34,629 bases of DNA, taken from assembly GCA_017935025.1 (NCBI GenBank), contig JAGBIL010000043.1, positions 1 through 34,629 of the forward strand, in the 5' to 3' direction. This DNA is from Opitutales bacterium. GTDB taxonomy: Bacteria > Verrucomicrobiota > Verrucomicrobiia > Opitutales > UBA953. Of this stretch, positions 8,935 through 16,427 are shown one piece after another; position 1 is the stretch's first letter; the number at the start of each line of letters is the position of its first letter. A program made the translations under genes and the position numbers. Under the pieces are notes generated by a model, which did not search any database, was not told where the DNA came from, and was given only the letters and a program-made list of their open reading frames with translations.

Positions 8935-9924
8935 ATGAAACGACGTTGCAACTTTTCCCTCCCCGCCCGATTTTTCACCTTCGCGGGAACAATCGCGCTC
9001 GCCTTTTCCGCCGTTCCCGCCGCAAACGCTATGGTGGTGTCGATTTACGAAGAAAAATTTTTCGGATTTTCAACATCTGTCACGGAAACGCACAACACGG
9101 ACTATTCCGCCGCCGCCACAGATATTTCCGAAATCTGGAATCGCACGGTCTGGATTGAGGGAGACGGAGGAACCGCAACATACCTCGGACGAGCCGCCGA
9201 CGGTTCTCACCTGATCCTGACGGCAAATCATATCGGAATGCACGCCATGACCATCACGGCGACAGACGGATCAATCCACAAACTTACGGCAAACAAAAAT
9301 TGGCGAATCGGCACCGCAGATCTCAAAATCTATTCAGTATCCGTAGATGCCGAAGCCTCCGATTTTTTAGATTCCCTCGGCGATATTGATATTTACACGG
9401 GAACGCCGACAACGTCGACTGCTCTTTACACTGTGGGAACCGGAAAATCAACTGCGATCGGGTCAAACTACACCACGGGAACACGTGAAAAACAGTGGGC
9501 GGAATTCAAGAGAAACAACATTTCCTCAAGCAATGAAGACGGCTCCGTTTCTACGGTAAATACCGTTCCGGTAAGTACGTCCGGAACCACCGACTGCTAC
9601 GCAGAAGTTTTCTCAAACAAGGAAACAAGTTTCCAAGCCACACAATACGATTCGGGAAGCGGAGTCTTCGTTTATCAAAACGGGGAATGGTTGCTTGTCG
9701 GAACGTTACTCGCTATCGCAGGGGATACGGAATCAGCAACTGCTATTAATTATTCCGGAGCGGAAAATTCCGTTTGCTTTACTCTTTTCGCCGACCTTTC
9801 CCAATACGCCGGACAAATCAACGCGATCATGGCGATTCCGGAACCATCGGGGTTCGGTCTTCTCGCGGGAACGCTCACGTTGGCGTTTGCCGCCTCCCGG
9901 CGCTCCCGCAAGAAACGCGCGTAG
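8935..9924 (+). CDS. Exported trypsin-like serine protease with PEP-CTERM anchor
   Basis: 329 residues. An N-terminal signal peptide (basic start, hydrophobic core, likely cleavage after AANA near residue 32) is followed by a chymotrypsin-fold domain. The candidate triad is His99 (LTANHIG), Asp129 (TADLKIYSV) and Ser240 (YDSGSGVF). The C-terminus has IPEPSGFG, a hydrophobic helix and an Arg/Lys-rich tail, which is the PEP-CTERM sorting signal recognised by exosortase and processed at the cell envelope. No exosortase gene is in the window. The Ser/Thr-rich middle suits an exopolysaccharide-associated surface protein. It sits 84 bp before the acyl-modification operon on the same strand. Protease activity is inferred from motifs only; substrate unknown. 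Confidence 0.75.
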   Translation: MKRRCNFSLPARFFTFAGTIALAFSAVPAANAMVVSIYEEKFFGFSTSVTETHNTDYSAAATDISEIWNRTVWIEGDGGTATYLGRAADGSHLILTANHIGMHAMTITATDGSIHKLTANKNWRIGTADLKIYSVSVDAEASDFLDSLGDIDIYTGTPTTSTALYTVGTGKSTAIGSNYTTGTREKQWAEFKRNNISSSNEDGSVSTVNTVPVSTSGTTDCYAEVFSNKETSFQATQYDSGSGVFVYQNGEWLLVGTLLAIAGDTESATAINYSGAENSVCFTLFADLSQYAGQINAIMAIPEPSGFGLLAGTLTLAFAASRRSRKKRA

Positions 9925-10008
9925 TCGCAAAAAACGCACAGAGGCTCCTGCGTCCGAAAATATTCCGTCCTTGATAAAAGGAGGCGGGAACGGCAGAATT
10001 TCCCGATT

Positions 10009-10650
10009 ATGAAACGCATCGCCATCTACGGCGCAGGCGGATTCGGACGAGAAACTGCTTGCCTGCTTCGGGAAATCAACGAAATCACCCCCACATGGGA
10101 TTTCGTCGGTTTTTTTGACGACGGTGCTCCCGCGGGAACGCGCAACAATCAGGGACAAATTCTCGGCGGCATGGACGCGCTGAACGCGTGGAACGGCGAA
10201 CTTTCCCTCGTCTTCGCCATCGCGGCGCCAAAAACAATCGAAATGCTTTCGGGGAAAATTTCCAATCCGAACGTCTCGTTTCCCAACATTGTTGCCCCGA
10301 CCGCCCGCATCATGGATCCCGCCACGCTCGCTCTCGGTAAGGGGAATCTCATTTCCCACCAATCGGTGATTTCGTGCGACATCGAACTCGGTAATTTCAA
10401 TTTATTCAACACGCAAATTTACATCGGACACGATTCTAAAATCGGTGATTTTAATATGTTTAATCCCTGTGTCCGTATTTCCGGAAACGTAACTGCGGGA
10501 AATCGCAATTTCTTCGGCGTTTCCTCCGTCGTCCTACAGGGAGTCTCGCTCGGCAACGCTGTAACATTGGGGGCGAACAGCGTTCTCGTCCGCACACCGA
10601 AAGACGGAAAAACCTATGTCGGAAACCCCGCGACTCTTTTTGATATTTAA
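10009..10650 (+). CDS. NeuD-family sugar O-acyltransferase (left-handed beta-helix)
   Basis: 213 residues. The N-terminal nucleotide/sugar-binding Rossmann-like part has GAGGFGRE (8-15) and FVGFFDDG. The C-terminal half is a hexapeptide-repeat beta-helix (IVAPTARI, ALGKGNLI, IELGNFNLFNTQIYIGHDSKIGD, VTAGNRNF and so on, roughly 95-205), ending in VGNPAT. Homologues (NeuD, PglD) acetylate amino- or nonulosonic-sugar precursors in the cytoplasm. Being first in an operon with two ACPs, it may instead accept an ACP-bound acyl group. The next gene starts about 30 bp downstream. Confidence 0.88.
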   Translation: MKRIAIYGAGGFGRETACLLREINEITPTWDFVGFFDDGAPAGTRNNQGQILGGMDALNAWNGELSLVFAIAAPKTIEMLSGKISNPNVSFPNIVAPTARIMDPATLALGKGNLISHQSVISCDIELGNFNLFNTQIYIGHDSKIGDFNMFNPCVRISGNVTAGNRNFFGVSSVVLQGVSLGNAVTLGANSVLVRTPKDGKTYVGNPATLFDI

Positions 10651-10679
10651 AAAAAAATGATATTTTGCTATTTAGAAAA

Positions 10680-10910
10680 ATGATGTCTCAAAAATTCATT
10701 GAAATATTTTCTGCGCTCTTAACTCAAACGCCCGCGGAAACGCTCTCCGAAGAAACAAAATTCAAAGAGCTTCCCGAGTGGAATTCCCTTCTCGCGCTTT
10801 CGCTTATGACTCTTGTTGAAGACGAGTGCAACGTTCTCCTTAAAGGAGACGATATCCGCAAAGCGGAAACGCTCCGTGATCTCTTCGACGCCGTCGAGCG
10901 CAACCGCTAA
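10680..10910 (+). CDS. Acyl carrier protein (first of two)
   Basis: 76 residues from the ATG at 10680 (a second ATG follows at 10683; a TTG lies at 10665). It is a small helical protein with Ser36 in LPEWNSLLALSLM, the expected 4'-phosphopantetheine attachment site, with Asn in place of the usual Asp before it. The acidic helix LMTLVEDEC follows. The type with an EWxSL motif is common in surface-polysaccharide and small-molecule acylation clusters rather than in fatty acid synthesis. Genes on either side are close (about 29 and 12 bp), so it is part of one operon. Confidence 0.82.
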   Translation: MMSQKFIEIFSALLTQTPAETLSEETKFKELPEWNSLLALSLMTLVEDECNVLLKGDDIRKAETLRDLFDAVERNR

Positions 10911-10922
10911 AAACTTTCCGTC

Positions 10923-11687
10923 ATGGCAAAAAATCCGTTTTCGCTTGAAGGCAAAGTTATTCTGGTGACGGGAGCGTCGTCGGGTATCGGGCGCGCGTGC
11001 GCCGTCGCCTGCGCCGAAGCAGGGGCCTCGGTCGTCATCACCGGACGAGACGAAACCCGCCTCGAAGAAACGTTCCGAATGCTTCCGCAGTCGCTCGGAG
11101 CCTTTACGGCAAAATGCGTTGCGGATTTGTCCGACGAAAAAGACTTTGAAAATCTCCTCGGTGCCTCTTCTGCGCCGTACGACGGCATCGTTCACTGCGC
11201 CGGAATTTCAAAACTGCGACCGTTCCCGTTTGCCTCTCCGCAAGTTCTTGAAAAACTTTTGAGCGTCAATACGCTCGCTCCGATTGAGCTTACGCGGCGT
11301 TTGCTGAAAAACGGGTCCGTCCGCAACGGCGCATCAATTGTATTTGTTTCTTCAATTGCGGGAACGCACATCGCCTCCGTGGGACAAACCGCCTACGCGC
11401 TTTCCAAAGCGGCTCTCTGCGGCGCAGCAAAAGCAATGGCGCTCGAACTCGCCTACCAAAAAACGCGCGTTAACTGTATTTGCCCGGGCGCGGTGGAAAC
11501 GCCCATTCACGCAAACTCCGGGTTGAGCGAAGAACAACTCACCGATGACGCACAAAAGAATTATCCGCTCCAACGCTACGGAAAACCGGAGGAAATCGCT
11601 TACGCGGCGGTTTACCTGCTCTCCGACGCGGCCGCGTGGACCACGGGAACGGAGCTCGTCATCGACGGCGGACTGATACTGCGCTAA
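10923..11687 (+). CDS. SDR-family oxidoreductase, FabG-like
   Basis: 254 residues, classical short-chain dehydrogenase/reductase. NAD(P)-binding TGASSGIG (16-23), GRDETR after beta-2 (favouring NADP), the HCAG structural motif, catalytic Ser144, Tyr158 and Lys162 (YALSK), and the C-terminal GTELVIDGG typical of FabG are all present. It probably reduces a 3-oxoacyl-ACP made by the KAS III encoded just downstream, which starts 11 bp after this stop. It lies between an ACP and a condensing enzyme, consistent with a dedicated acyl-ACP pathway. Confidence 0.9.
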   Translation: MAKNPFSLEGKVILVTGASSGIGRACAVACAEAGASVVITGRDETRLEETFRMLPQSLGAFTAKCVADLSDEKDFENLLGASSAPYDGIVHCAGISKLRPFPFASPQVLEKLLSVNTLAPIELTRRLLKNGSVRNGASIVFVSSIAGTHIASVGQTAYALSKAALCGAAKAMALELAYQKTRVNCICPGAVETPIHANSGLSEEQLTDDAQKNYPLQRYGKPEEIAYAAVYLLSDAAAWTTGTELVIDGGLILR

Positions 11688-11698
11688 AAGATAATTCC

Positions 11699-12763
11699 AT
11701 GGCAAATTTTCGCTTCAACGGCATCGGTATTCGCGCAATAGCCGCCTGCGTTCCCGCAGAAATTTCGCACAATGAAGACGCGTTAAAAAATCTCGTTCCC
11801 GCGGAAGAAATCGAAAAAACCATTACCGCAATCGGTATTCGCGAAAAACGCATTGCGCCGCACAACGTTTGCGCGTCGGACTTGTGCCTTGCCGCCGCCG
11901 AAAAACTTTTCGCGGATAATCCCGAAATTTCCCGCGAAACGATCGACGTTTTGCTTTTCATGAGCCAAACCGGAGATTTCAAAATTCCCGCCACGGCTCC
12001 GATTCTGCAACAACGTCTCGGGCTCCCGAAAAATTGTGCGGCTATGGATTTATCGCTCGGATGTTCGGGATACGTTTACGCGCTTTCCGCTGCTTTCGCC
12101 TACGCAAACTTGCCGACCGTCCGCCGCGTGCTTCTGCTCGACGGAGAAACGTTTTCCAAAATCGTCAATCCGCGCGACCGCGTGAACGCCCCGCTCTACG
12201 GCGACGCGGGAACGGCGACGCTCATCGAAAAATCGGAAACATTCGGTGCAACCTGTTTTGTTCTGAAAACAGACGGAAGCGGTGAAGCCTCCGTAAAAAT
12301 TCCCGCCGGCGCTTGCCGTCTGCCCGCTTCTGCGGAAACCCTCGCCGAAAAAACCGACAGCGAAGGAAATATCCGTTCCGGTTGCGAAGTTTTCATGAAC
12401 GGCATGGATGTTTTCAATTTCGCAATACGGAGCGTTCCCGCCGTAATGAAAGAGACCGCAGAATTTGCAGGATTTTTGCCCAACGAGGCGGACGGCATCA
12501 TCTTCCACCAAGCGAATAAAATGATGACCGATTTCCTTGCCGCACGCATGAGAATCCCCTCCGAAAAAATTTTGTATTCACTACACAAATACGGAAATAC
12601 GAGTTCCGCCTCCATTCCGCTGACGATTTCCGAATGCGGGAAAAACCTCGCCGTGCGGGAACGCATTTTCATCTGCGGATTCGGTGCCGGGCTTTCTTGG
12701 GGCGCGGCAACGCTCTCGCTCTCCGCGACAAAAATTTCCGAGCCCGTCACGTTTGAAGAATAA
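11699..12763 (+). CDS. 3-oxoacyl-ACP synthase III-like (KAS III) condensing enzyme
   Basis: 354 residues from the ATG at 11699. It is a thiolase fold with the FabH-type triad Cys122 (LSLGCSGYVYAL), His270 (IIFHQANK) and Asn300 (KYGNTSSAS), and the C-terminal GFGAGLSWG. KAS III enzymes condense a CoA- or ACP-bound starter with malonyl-ACP. As it is beside FkbH-like, SDR and two ACP genes, a specialised role is likely rather than housekeeping fatty-acid initiation. VOC follows after 6 bp. Confidence 0.92.
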   Translation: MANFRFNGIGIRAIAACVPAEISHNEDALKNLVPAEEIEKTITAIGIREKRIAPHNVCASDLCLAAAEKLFADNPEISRETIDVLLFMSQTGDFKIPATAPILQQRLGLPKNCAAMDLSLGCSGYVYALSAAFAYANLPTVRRVLLLDGETFSKIVNPRDRVNAPLYGDAGTATLIEKSETFGATCFVLKTDGSGEASVKIPAGACRLPASAETLAEKTDSEGNIRSGCEVFMNGMDVFNFAIRSVPAVMKETAEFAGFLPNEADGIIFHQANKMMTDFLAARMRIPSEKILYSLHKYGNTSSASIPLTISECGKNLAVRERIFICGFGAGLSWGAATLSLSATKISEPVTFEE

Positions 12764-12769
12764 CGGACA

Positions 12770-13186
12770 ATGAATATTTCCGATTTCAAAATTCATCATA
12801 TCGGCGTCGCCGTTGCCGACATCGAAAGCGCCGCCGCCGTATACCGGGGAAACGGTTACCTTTGCACAACGCCGATTTTTGATCCGCTCCAAAACGTAAA
12901 CATTTGTTTTGCGGAAAAGCCGGATGAAATGCGCGCCGAACTTCTCGCGCCTGCCGACGAAAATTCGCCGGTTTCCGATATTCTGAAAAAAAGCGGAGGT
13001 GAACCGGAAGTTTACCACATCTGTTATGCAGTGCCCGACATCGACCAAACGATTTCCGAGCTGCGCAAAGAACGGTGGATTCTCGTAAAACCGCCCGTTC
13101 CCGCCGTTGCCTGCGGGAACGCACGCGTCGCTTTTCTGTATTCGAAAGAAGCCGGACTCATTGAACTGCTGGAAGAAAAATCGTGA
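12770..13186 (+). CDS. VOC/glyoxalase-superfamily protein
   Basis: 138 residues. Two beta-alpha-beta-beta-beta halves are visible: DFKIHHIGVAVADIESA at the N-terminus and YHICYAVPDIDQTI in the middle, with a late GLIELLE strand, as in methylmalonyl-CoA epimerase and related enzymes. Candidate metal ligands are the His in HHIG, the His in YHICY and the C-terminal Glu. Proteins of this type recur in ACP-containing surface-glycan clusters; the reaction here is unknown. Its stop overlaps the GTG start of the next gene (GTGA), implying translational coupling. Confidence 0.8.
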   Translation: MNISDFKIHHIGVAVADIESAAAVYRGNGYLCTTPIFDPLQNVNICFAEKPDEMRAELLAPADENSPVSDILKKSGGEPEVYHICYAVPDIDQTISELRKERWILVKPPVPAVACGNARVAFLYSKEAGLIELLEEKS

Positions 13187-14742
13187 AACTTTTTGTTTTC
13201 AGGAACGCAACGCTTGAGCCGTTTTTCCCGCGAGGAGCAACGGAGTTTTCCGGCTACGGCGACGTTTCCCGCGTTCCCGAAAATGCGGAAAAATTCCGCT
13301 GGTTTTACACGCTCCCGCCGGATGTTTCTCCGCAGGAAGCGAAGACGCTCACCACCGATTTTTTGCAGAAGCTGAATCTTGTGCTTGCGCAAATCCCCGC
13401 AGGAAAAACGCTCGAACTCACGCGGCTCGCGCTCCCGCAAAGCGCGCCGATCGTTTTATCTGACACGCGTATGCGTAGCGCCGTCGCCGCGTACAACGCA
13501 GCGCTGGAAAAAATCGCACGGGAACGCGAAAACACGCAAATGCTCGACGCTCCGACCGCGTGCGTCGATTGGCGTATGTGGTTTCTCGCGCAAATGCCGT
13601 TTGCGCCCGCGAAAAAATCGCCGCCAAACGCGCCGGTCGCCGTTCCCGCCGTCCGCAAAAAATGCCTCGTTTTGGATTGCGATGACACGCTTTGGGGCGG
13701 CACGCTCGGCGAAGACGGATTTTCCGGGATCAAAATCGGCGGTGATTTTCCCGGCAACGCTTTCGCGTATTTTCAGAAAAAATGCGTCGGGCTTGCCGAG
13801 AGCGGAATCATTCTCGCCGTTTGCTCCAAAAACAACGAAGGCGACGTTCGCGAAGTTTTTGAAAAGCATCCCGCAATGGTTTTGCGGCGGGAACACATTT
13901 CCGCGTGGCGCGTAAATTGGTGCGACAAAGCGGAAAATCTGCGTGAAATCGCAGCGGAGCTCAATATCGGCTTGGATTCGCTCGTTTTTGTCGATAACGA
14001 ACCTCGGGAACGCGAGCGCGTTGCCGCAGCATTCGGCGGACAAGTCGCAACGCCGGAATTTCCTGCACACGCTTACGAACTACCGGCGTTTTTTGAAAAA
14101 CTCGCCGATGATTTTTTCCGCACCGAAAAACTGACTCGGGAAGACGCGGCGAAAACGCAACAATACCGAGACGCCGCTGCGCGCACGGAAGCCGCCGCGC
14201 ATTTCACTTCTCTCTCCAACTACATCGCATCGCTCGAGATTTGCCTCCGCGTTGCTCCCGCCGATGCCTTTTCGCTTCCCCGCCTCGCGCAACTCACGCA
14301 AAAAACAAATCAGTTCAACCTTGCCACACGCCGCCGCACGGAAGCGGAATTGCGGGATTTCCTTGCCGGCGGGAACGCGGTTTTCTCGCTTTCTGCGGCG
14401 GACAAAATCGGCGATCTCGGCATCGTCGGCGAAGCGGAAATCGCGTTTTCCGAAGATAAAAAATCCGCGAAAATCGAGAATTTCCTGATGAGTTGCCGCG
14501 CGCTCGGACGCGGAATCGAAACGGCGTTTGCGCAAAAACTGCTTTGTGCGTTGCGGGAACGCGGAATCGAAACCGTTTTTGCGGAATATTTGCCGACCGC
14601 GAAAAATGCGCCGTGCAAAGATTTTCTCCCGTCGTTCGGCTTCGTGCGGGAAAATACGAAGGAAACGCGTTTCCGTCTCGACTTGCAAACGTGCGGTAAA
14701 TTAGAAATTTCCACCGCTTACAAATTTTTGTCTCATGAATAA
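13183..14742 (+). CDS. FkbH-like HAD-IIIC protein
   Basis: 519 residues, GTG start at 13183 overlapping the previous stop by 4 bp. Its HAD domain has the DxDxT nucleophile motif LDCDDTLWGGTLGEDG (Asp165/Asp167), VCSKNNEGDV (motif II/III area) and VFVDNEPRERE. A C-terminal GNAT-like region (about 340-519) includes LTQKTNQFNL and FLMSCRALGRGIE, both FkbH family hallmarks. Characterised FkbH proteins make glyceryl-ACP from 1,3-bisphosphoglycerate, so this gene probably charges one of the two ACPs. It overlaps the second ACP gene by 8 bp, favouring that ACP as partner. Confidence 0.9.
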   Translation: MKLFVFRNATLEPFFPRGATEFSGYGDVSRVPENAEKFRWFYTLPPDVSPQEAKTLTTDFLQKLNLVLAQIPAGKTLELTRLALPQSAPIVLSDTRMRSAVAAYNAALEKIARERENTQMLDAPTACVDWRMWFLAQMPFAPAKKSPPNAPVAVPAVRKKCLVLDCDDTLWGGTLGEDGFSGIKIGGDFPGNAFAYFQKKCVGLAESGIILAVCSKNNEGDVREVFEKHPAMVLRREHISAWRVNWCDKAENLREIAAELNIGLDSLVFVDNEPRERERVAAAFGGQVATPEFPAHAYELPAFFEKLADDFFRTEKLTREDAAKTQQYRDAAARTEAAAHFTSLSNYIASLEICLRVAPADAFSLPRLAQLTQKTNQFNLATRRRTEAELRDFLAGGNAVFSLSAADKIGDLGIVGEAEIAFSEDKKSAKIENFLMSCRALGRGIETAFAQKLLCALRERGIETVFAEYLPTAKNAPCKDFLPSFGFVRENTKETRFRLDLQTCGKLEISTAYKFLSHE

Positions 14743-14965
14743 CGATATTTCAGTACGTCTCGATACCGTTTTTAAATCGACGCTCGCTCTCGACAACGTT
14801 CCCGCCGGACTCTCGCAAAAAAACTGTGAGGCGTGGGATTCCGTAAATCACCTAAACCTGATTCTTGCGCTGGAGGCGGAATTCGGAGTCTCGTTTGAAC
14901 CGGAAGAAATCGCCGCGATGCAGGATCTTGACACGGTAAAAAAACTGCTCGCGGCAAAGCTGTAA
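14735..14965 (+). CDS. Acyl carrier protein (second of two)
   Basis: 76 residues. Ser36 in AWDSVNHLNLIL is the expected phosphopantetheine site; the following acidic helix (LEAEFGVSFEPEEI) matches ACPs found with FkbH proteins. It starts inside the end of the FkbH-like gene (8-bp overlap), indicating tight coupling. It is the last gene of the operon; the hairpin just downstream (14969) is oriented for the convergent cupin gene but may also help end this transcript. Confidence 0.9.
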   Translation: MNNDISVRLDTVFKSTLALDNVPAGLSQKNCEAWDSVNHLNLILALEAEFGVSFEPEEIAAMQDLDTVKKLLAAKL

Positions 14966-14968
14966 AAA

Positions 14969-14986
14969 CCGGCGACGAATCGCCGG
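14969..14986 (-). terminator. Intrinsic terminator of the cupin gene
   Basis: CCGGCGA-CGAA-TCGCCGG: 7-bp perfect stem, 4-nt loop. On the minus strand it is followed by TTTTTACAG. It sits 9 bp past the cupin stop codon, between convergent genes. A second stem, CGCTCTTA/TAAGAGCG, lies at 14991-15017 across the cupin stop codon. Confidence 0.7.
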
Positions 14987-14995
14987 GAAACGCTC

Positions 14996-15328
14996 TTAGT
15001 CGCGTAGAATAAGAGCGACGAACACGAGGTCGCCCGTTCCCGTGTTTTCGAGCCCGTGCCCGTTCCCGCTCGGAGTAAACGTCACGTCACCGGGCTCGAC
15101 GGCTCGGGATTTTCCGTTGTCGTTGTACGTTCCCGTGCCGGAAAGAATGTAATAAGTTTCGCTTTCGCCGTGATGCTCGTGGTAGCCGATGGAACAGCCG
15201 GGAGCAAGCGTGAGTTCCGCGAACATTCGCGTCTTGTCGTTCAGCTCGGTCGCAGTAAGAAGATGTTTTTTAACGGTATCGCCGTTCCCGCCGGCGACCT
15301 TGTGCGCAATCTCAATTTTCGGAAGCAT
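14996..15328 (-). CDS. Small cupin-domain protein
   Basis: 110 residues forming a single cupin barrel. Motif 1 is IGYHEHHGESETYYILSGTG (metal-ligand pattern HxH...E) and motif 2 is PGDVTFTPSGNGHGLEN. Such one-domain cupins are isomerases, dioxygenases or sensors; the sequence alone does not fix the substrate. It is 30 bp downstream of the hsdR remnant on the same strand, with its own terminator. Confidence 0.85.
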   Translation of the reverse strand: MLPKIEIAHKVAGGNGDTVKKHLLTATELNDKTRMFAELTLAPGCSIGYHEHHGESETYYILSGTGTYNDNGKSRAVEPGDVTFTPSGNGHGLENTGTGDLVFVALILRD

Positions 15329-15358
15329 AAGTTTTTTTTTTGTAAAATTTGTGTGAAT

Positions 15359-16427
15359 TTACCCGTTGTATTTTTTGAAGTTTTCCGCCTGTTCGAAGAT
15401 TTCTTTGAAGACTTCGTCGCGCGGGACGGGAGGATAACCGTGTTCGGCGAGCACGAGAATCAAATCCATTTTCAGCGCCGCCTTGATATCTTCCCGCTGA
15501 GCCCAATCCGTGTAACGTGCTTTGTTTTCCGCAACCCGTTGCGCCGAAATAAGTGCCGCCCTTCCCGTCGCCACCGACCCGCATTTTGGAATGTGCAAGG
15601 ATGTTGGCAAAGAGCTTGTGCGTCGCAAAAAATTGCGGATAGCGGCAAATGACTTTCAGTTCCTTTTTCGACGAATCCGGCAGAAAAACAAAATCCTTCA
15701 TCACGCCGAGCAAGCGCTCTTTGCGAAACAGCCCGCGCACCATCGTTTTCAGCGACGCGATTCCGTCCGCCGCCCGCTCGCCGGGCTCCGCCTTGTTCCA
15801 CGCATAGAAAAAATCATACGGCGTAAAAAGCGAACCGTATTTGCTGTTCACGCCGTCGCTGATAACGACAAACGCATTGTACTTGAACAAATCCGGAATG
15901 TCCCGCCGGTAGCGGACCGTCAATTGCGTAAACGCATCATAAACCGTCGCATCCTCCCGCACGGCGCTTTTAAATTCCAAAACCGCCATCGGCAAGCCGT
16001 TGACGAAAACGATCCCGTCGGGGATTCGCGTTCCCGCGCCGTCGATTTCAAACTGATTGACGATTTTGAATAAATTGCCCGCCGCGCCGTTTTCGCTGAA
16101 ATCAATCGGTTCGATGTACAAATCCGGCCGCGAAGCATCGTCCCGCCTCAGCGAAAATCCCTCCGTGATGAGCCGGTACGTCTTAACGTTGTTTTCGTAA
16201 AGAGACGTTCCCGCATCCGCCGTCAGCACCGCCAACGCGCGCTCGATTTCCGTCGACGTAATCCCGTTCGCCGCGTAGCGCTCCCGCATATACGCCCGAA
16301 AATCGTCCCGCAGAAGCACGTCGCCCGCGTCGCGCACAATTTCGTTCCCGCAAACGTAATCGTAGCCTTCCGCACGGAAAAGCTCCATGATCGCCATCTC
16401 AAGCGTATGTTCGTCAAAGTGCGCCAT
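15359..16427 (-). pseudogene. hsdR: hsdR remnant: type I restriction subunit with internal deletion and frameshift
   Basis: The N-terminal part (about 290 residues from the ATG at 16427) is a typical HsdR nuclease domain: IPDGIVFVNGLPMAVLEFK carries the D...ExK catalytic core. Sequence continues to Walker A (YFGATGCGK) at about 15525-15536, where it joins, in another frame, the normal HsdR C-terminus (ENKARYTDW, REDIKAALK, EHGYPPVPRDEV, ending EQAENFKKYN). Both halves are recognisable, so some 600 or more residues of helicase core (all motifs after motif I) appear deleted. As written, the N-terminal frame continues into unrelated sequence. It starts by TAATG overlap with the Fic gene stop. 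Restriction activity should be lost. Confidence 0.88.

Noticed and set aside
15359..16427. Annotating the 371-codon frame as a complete novel protein
   Set aside because: The N-terminal part is plain HsdR and the true HsdR C-terminus continues in another frame, so it is a deleted hsdR and the tail in that frame is meaningless.
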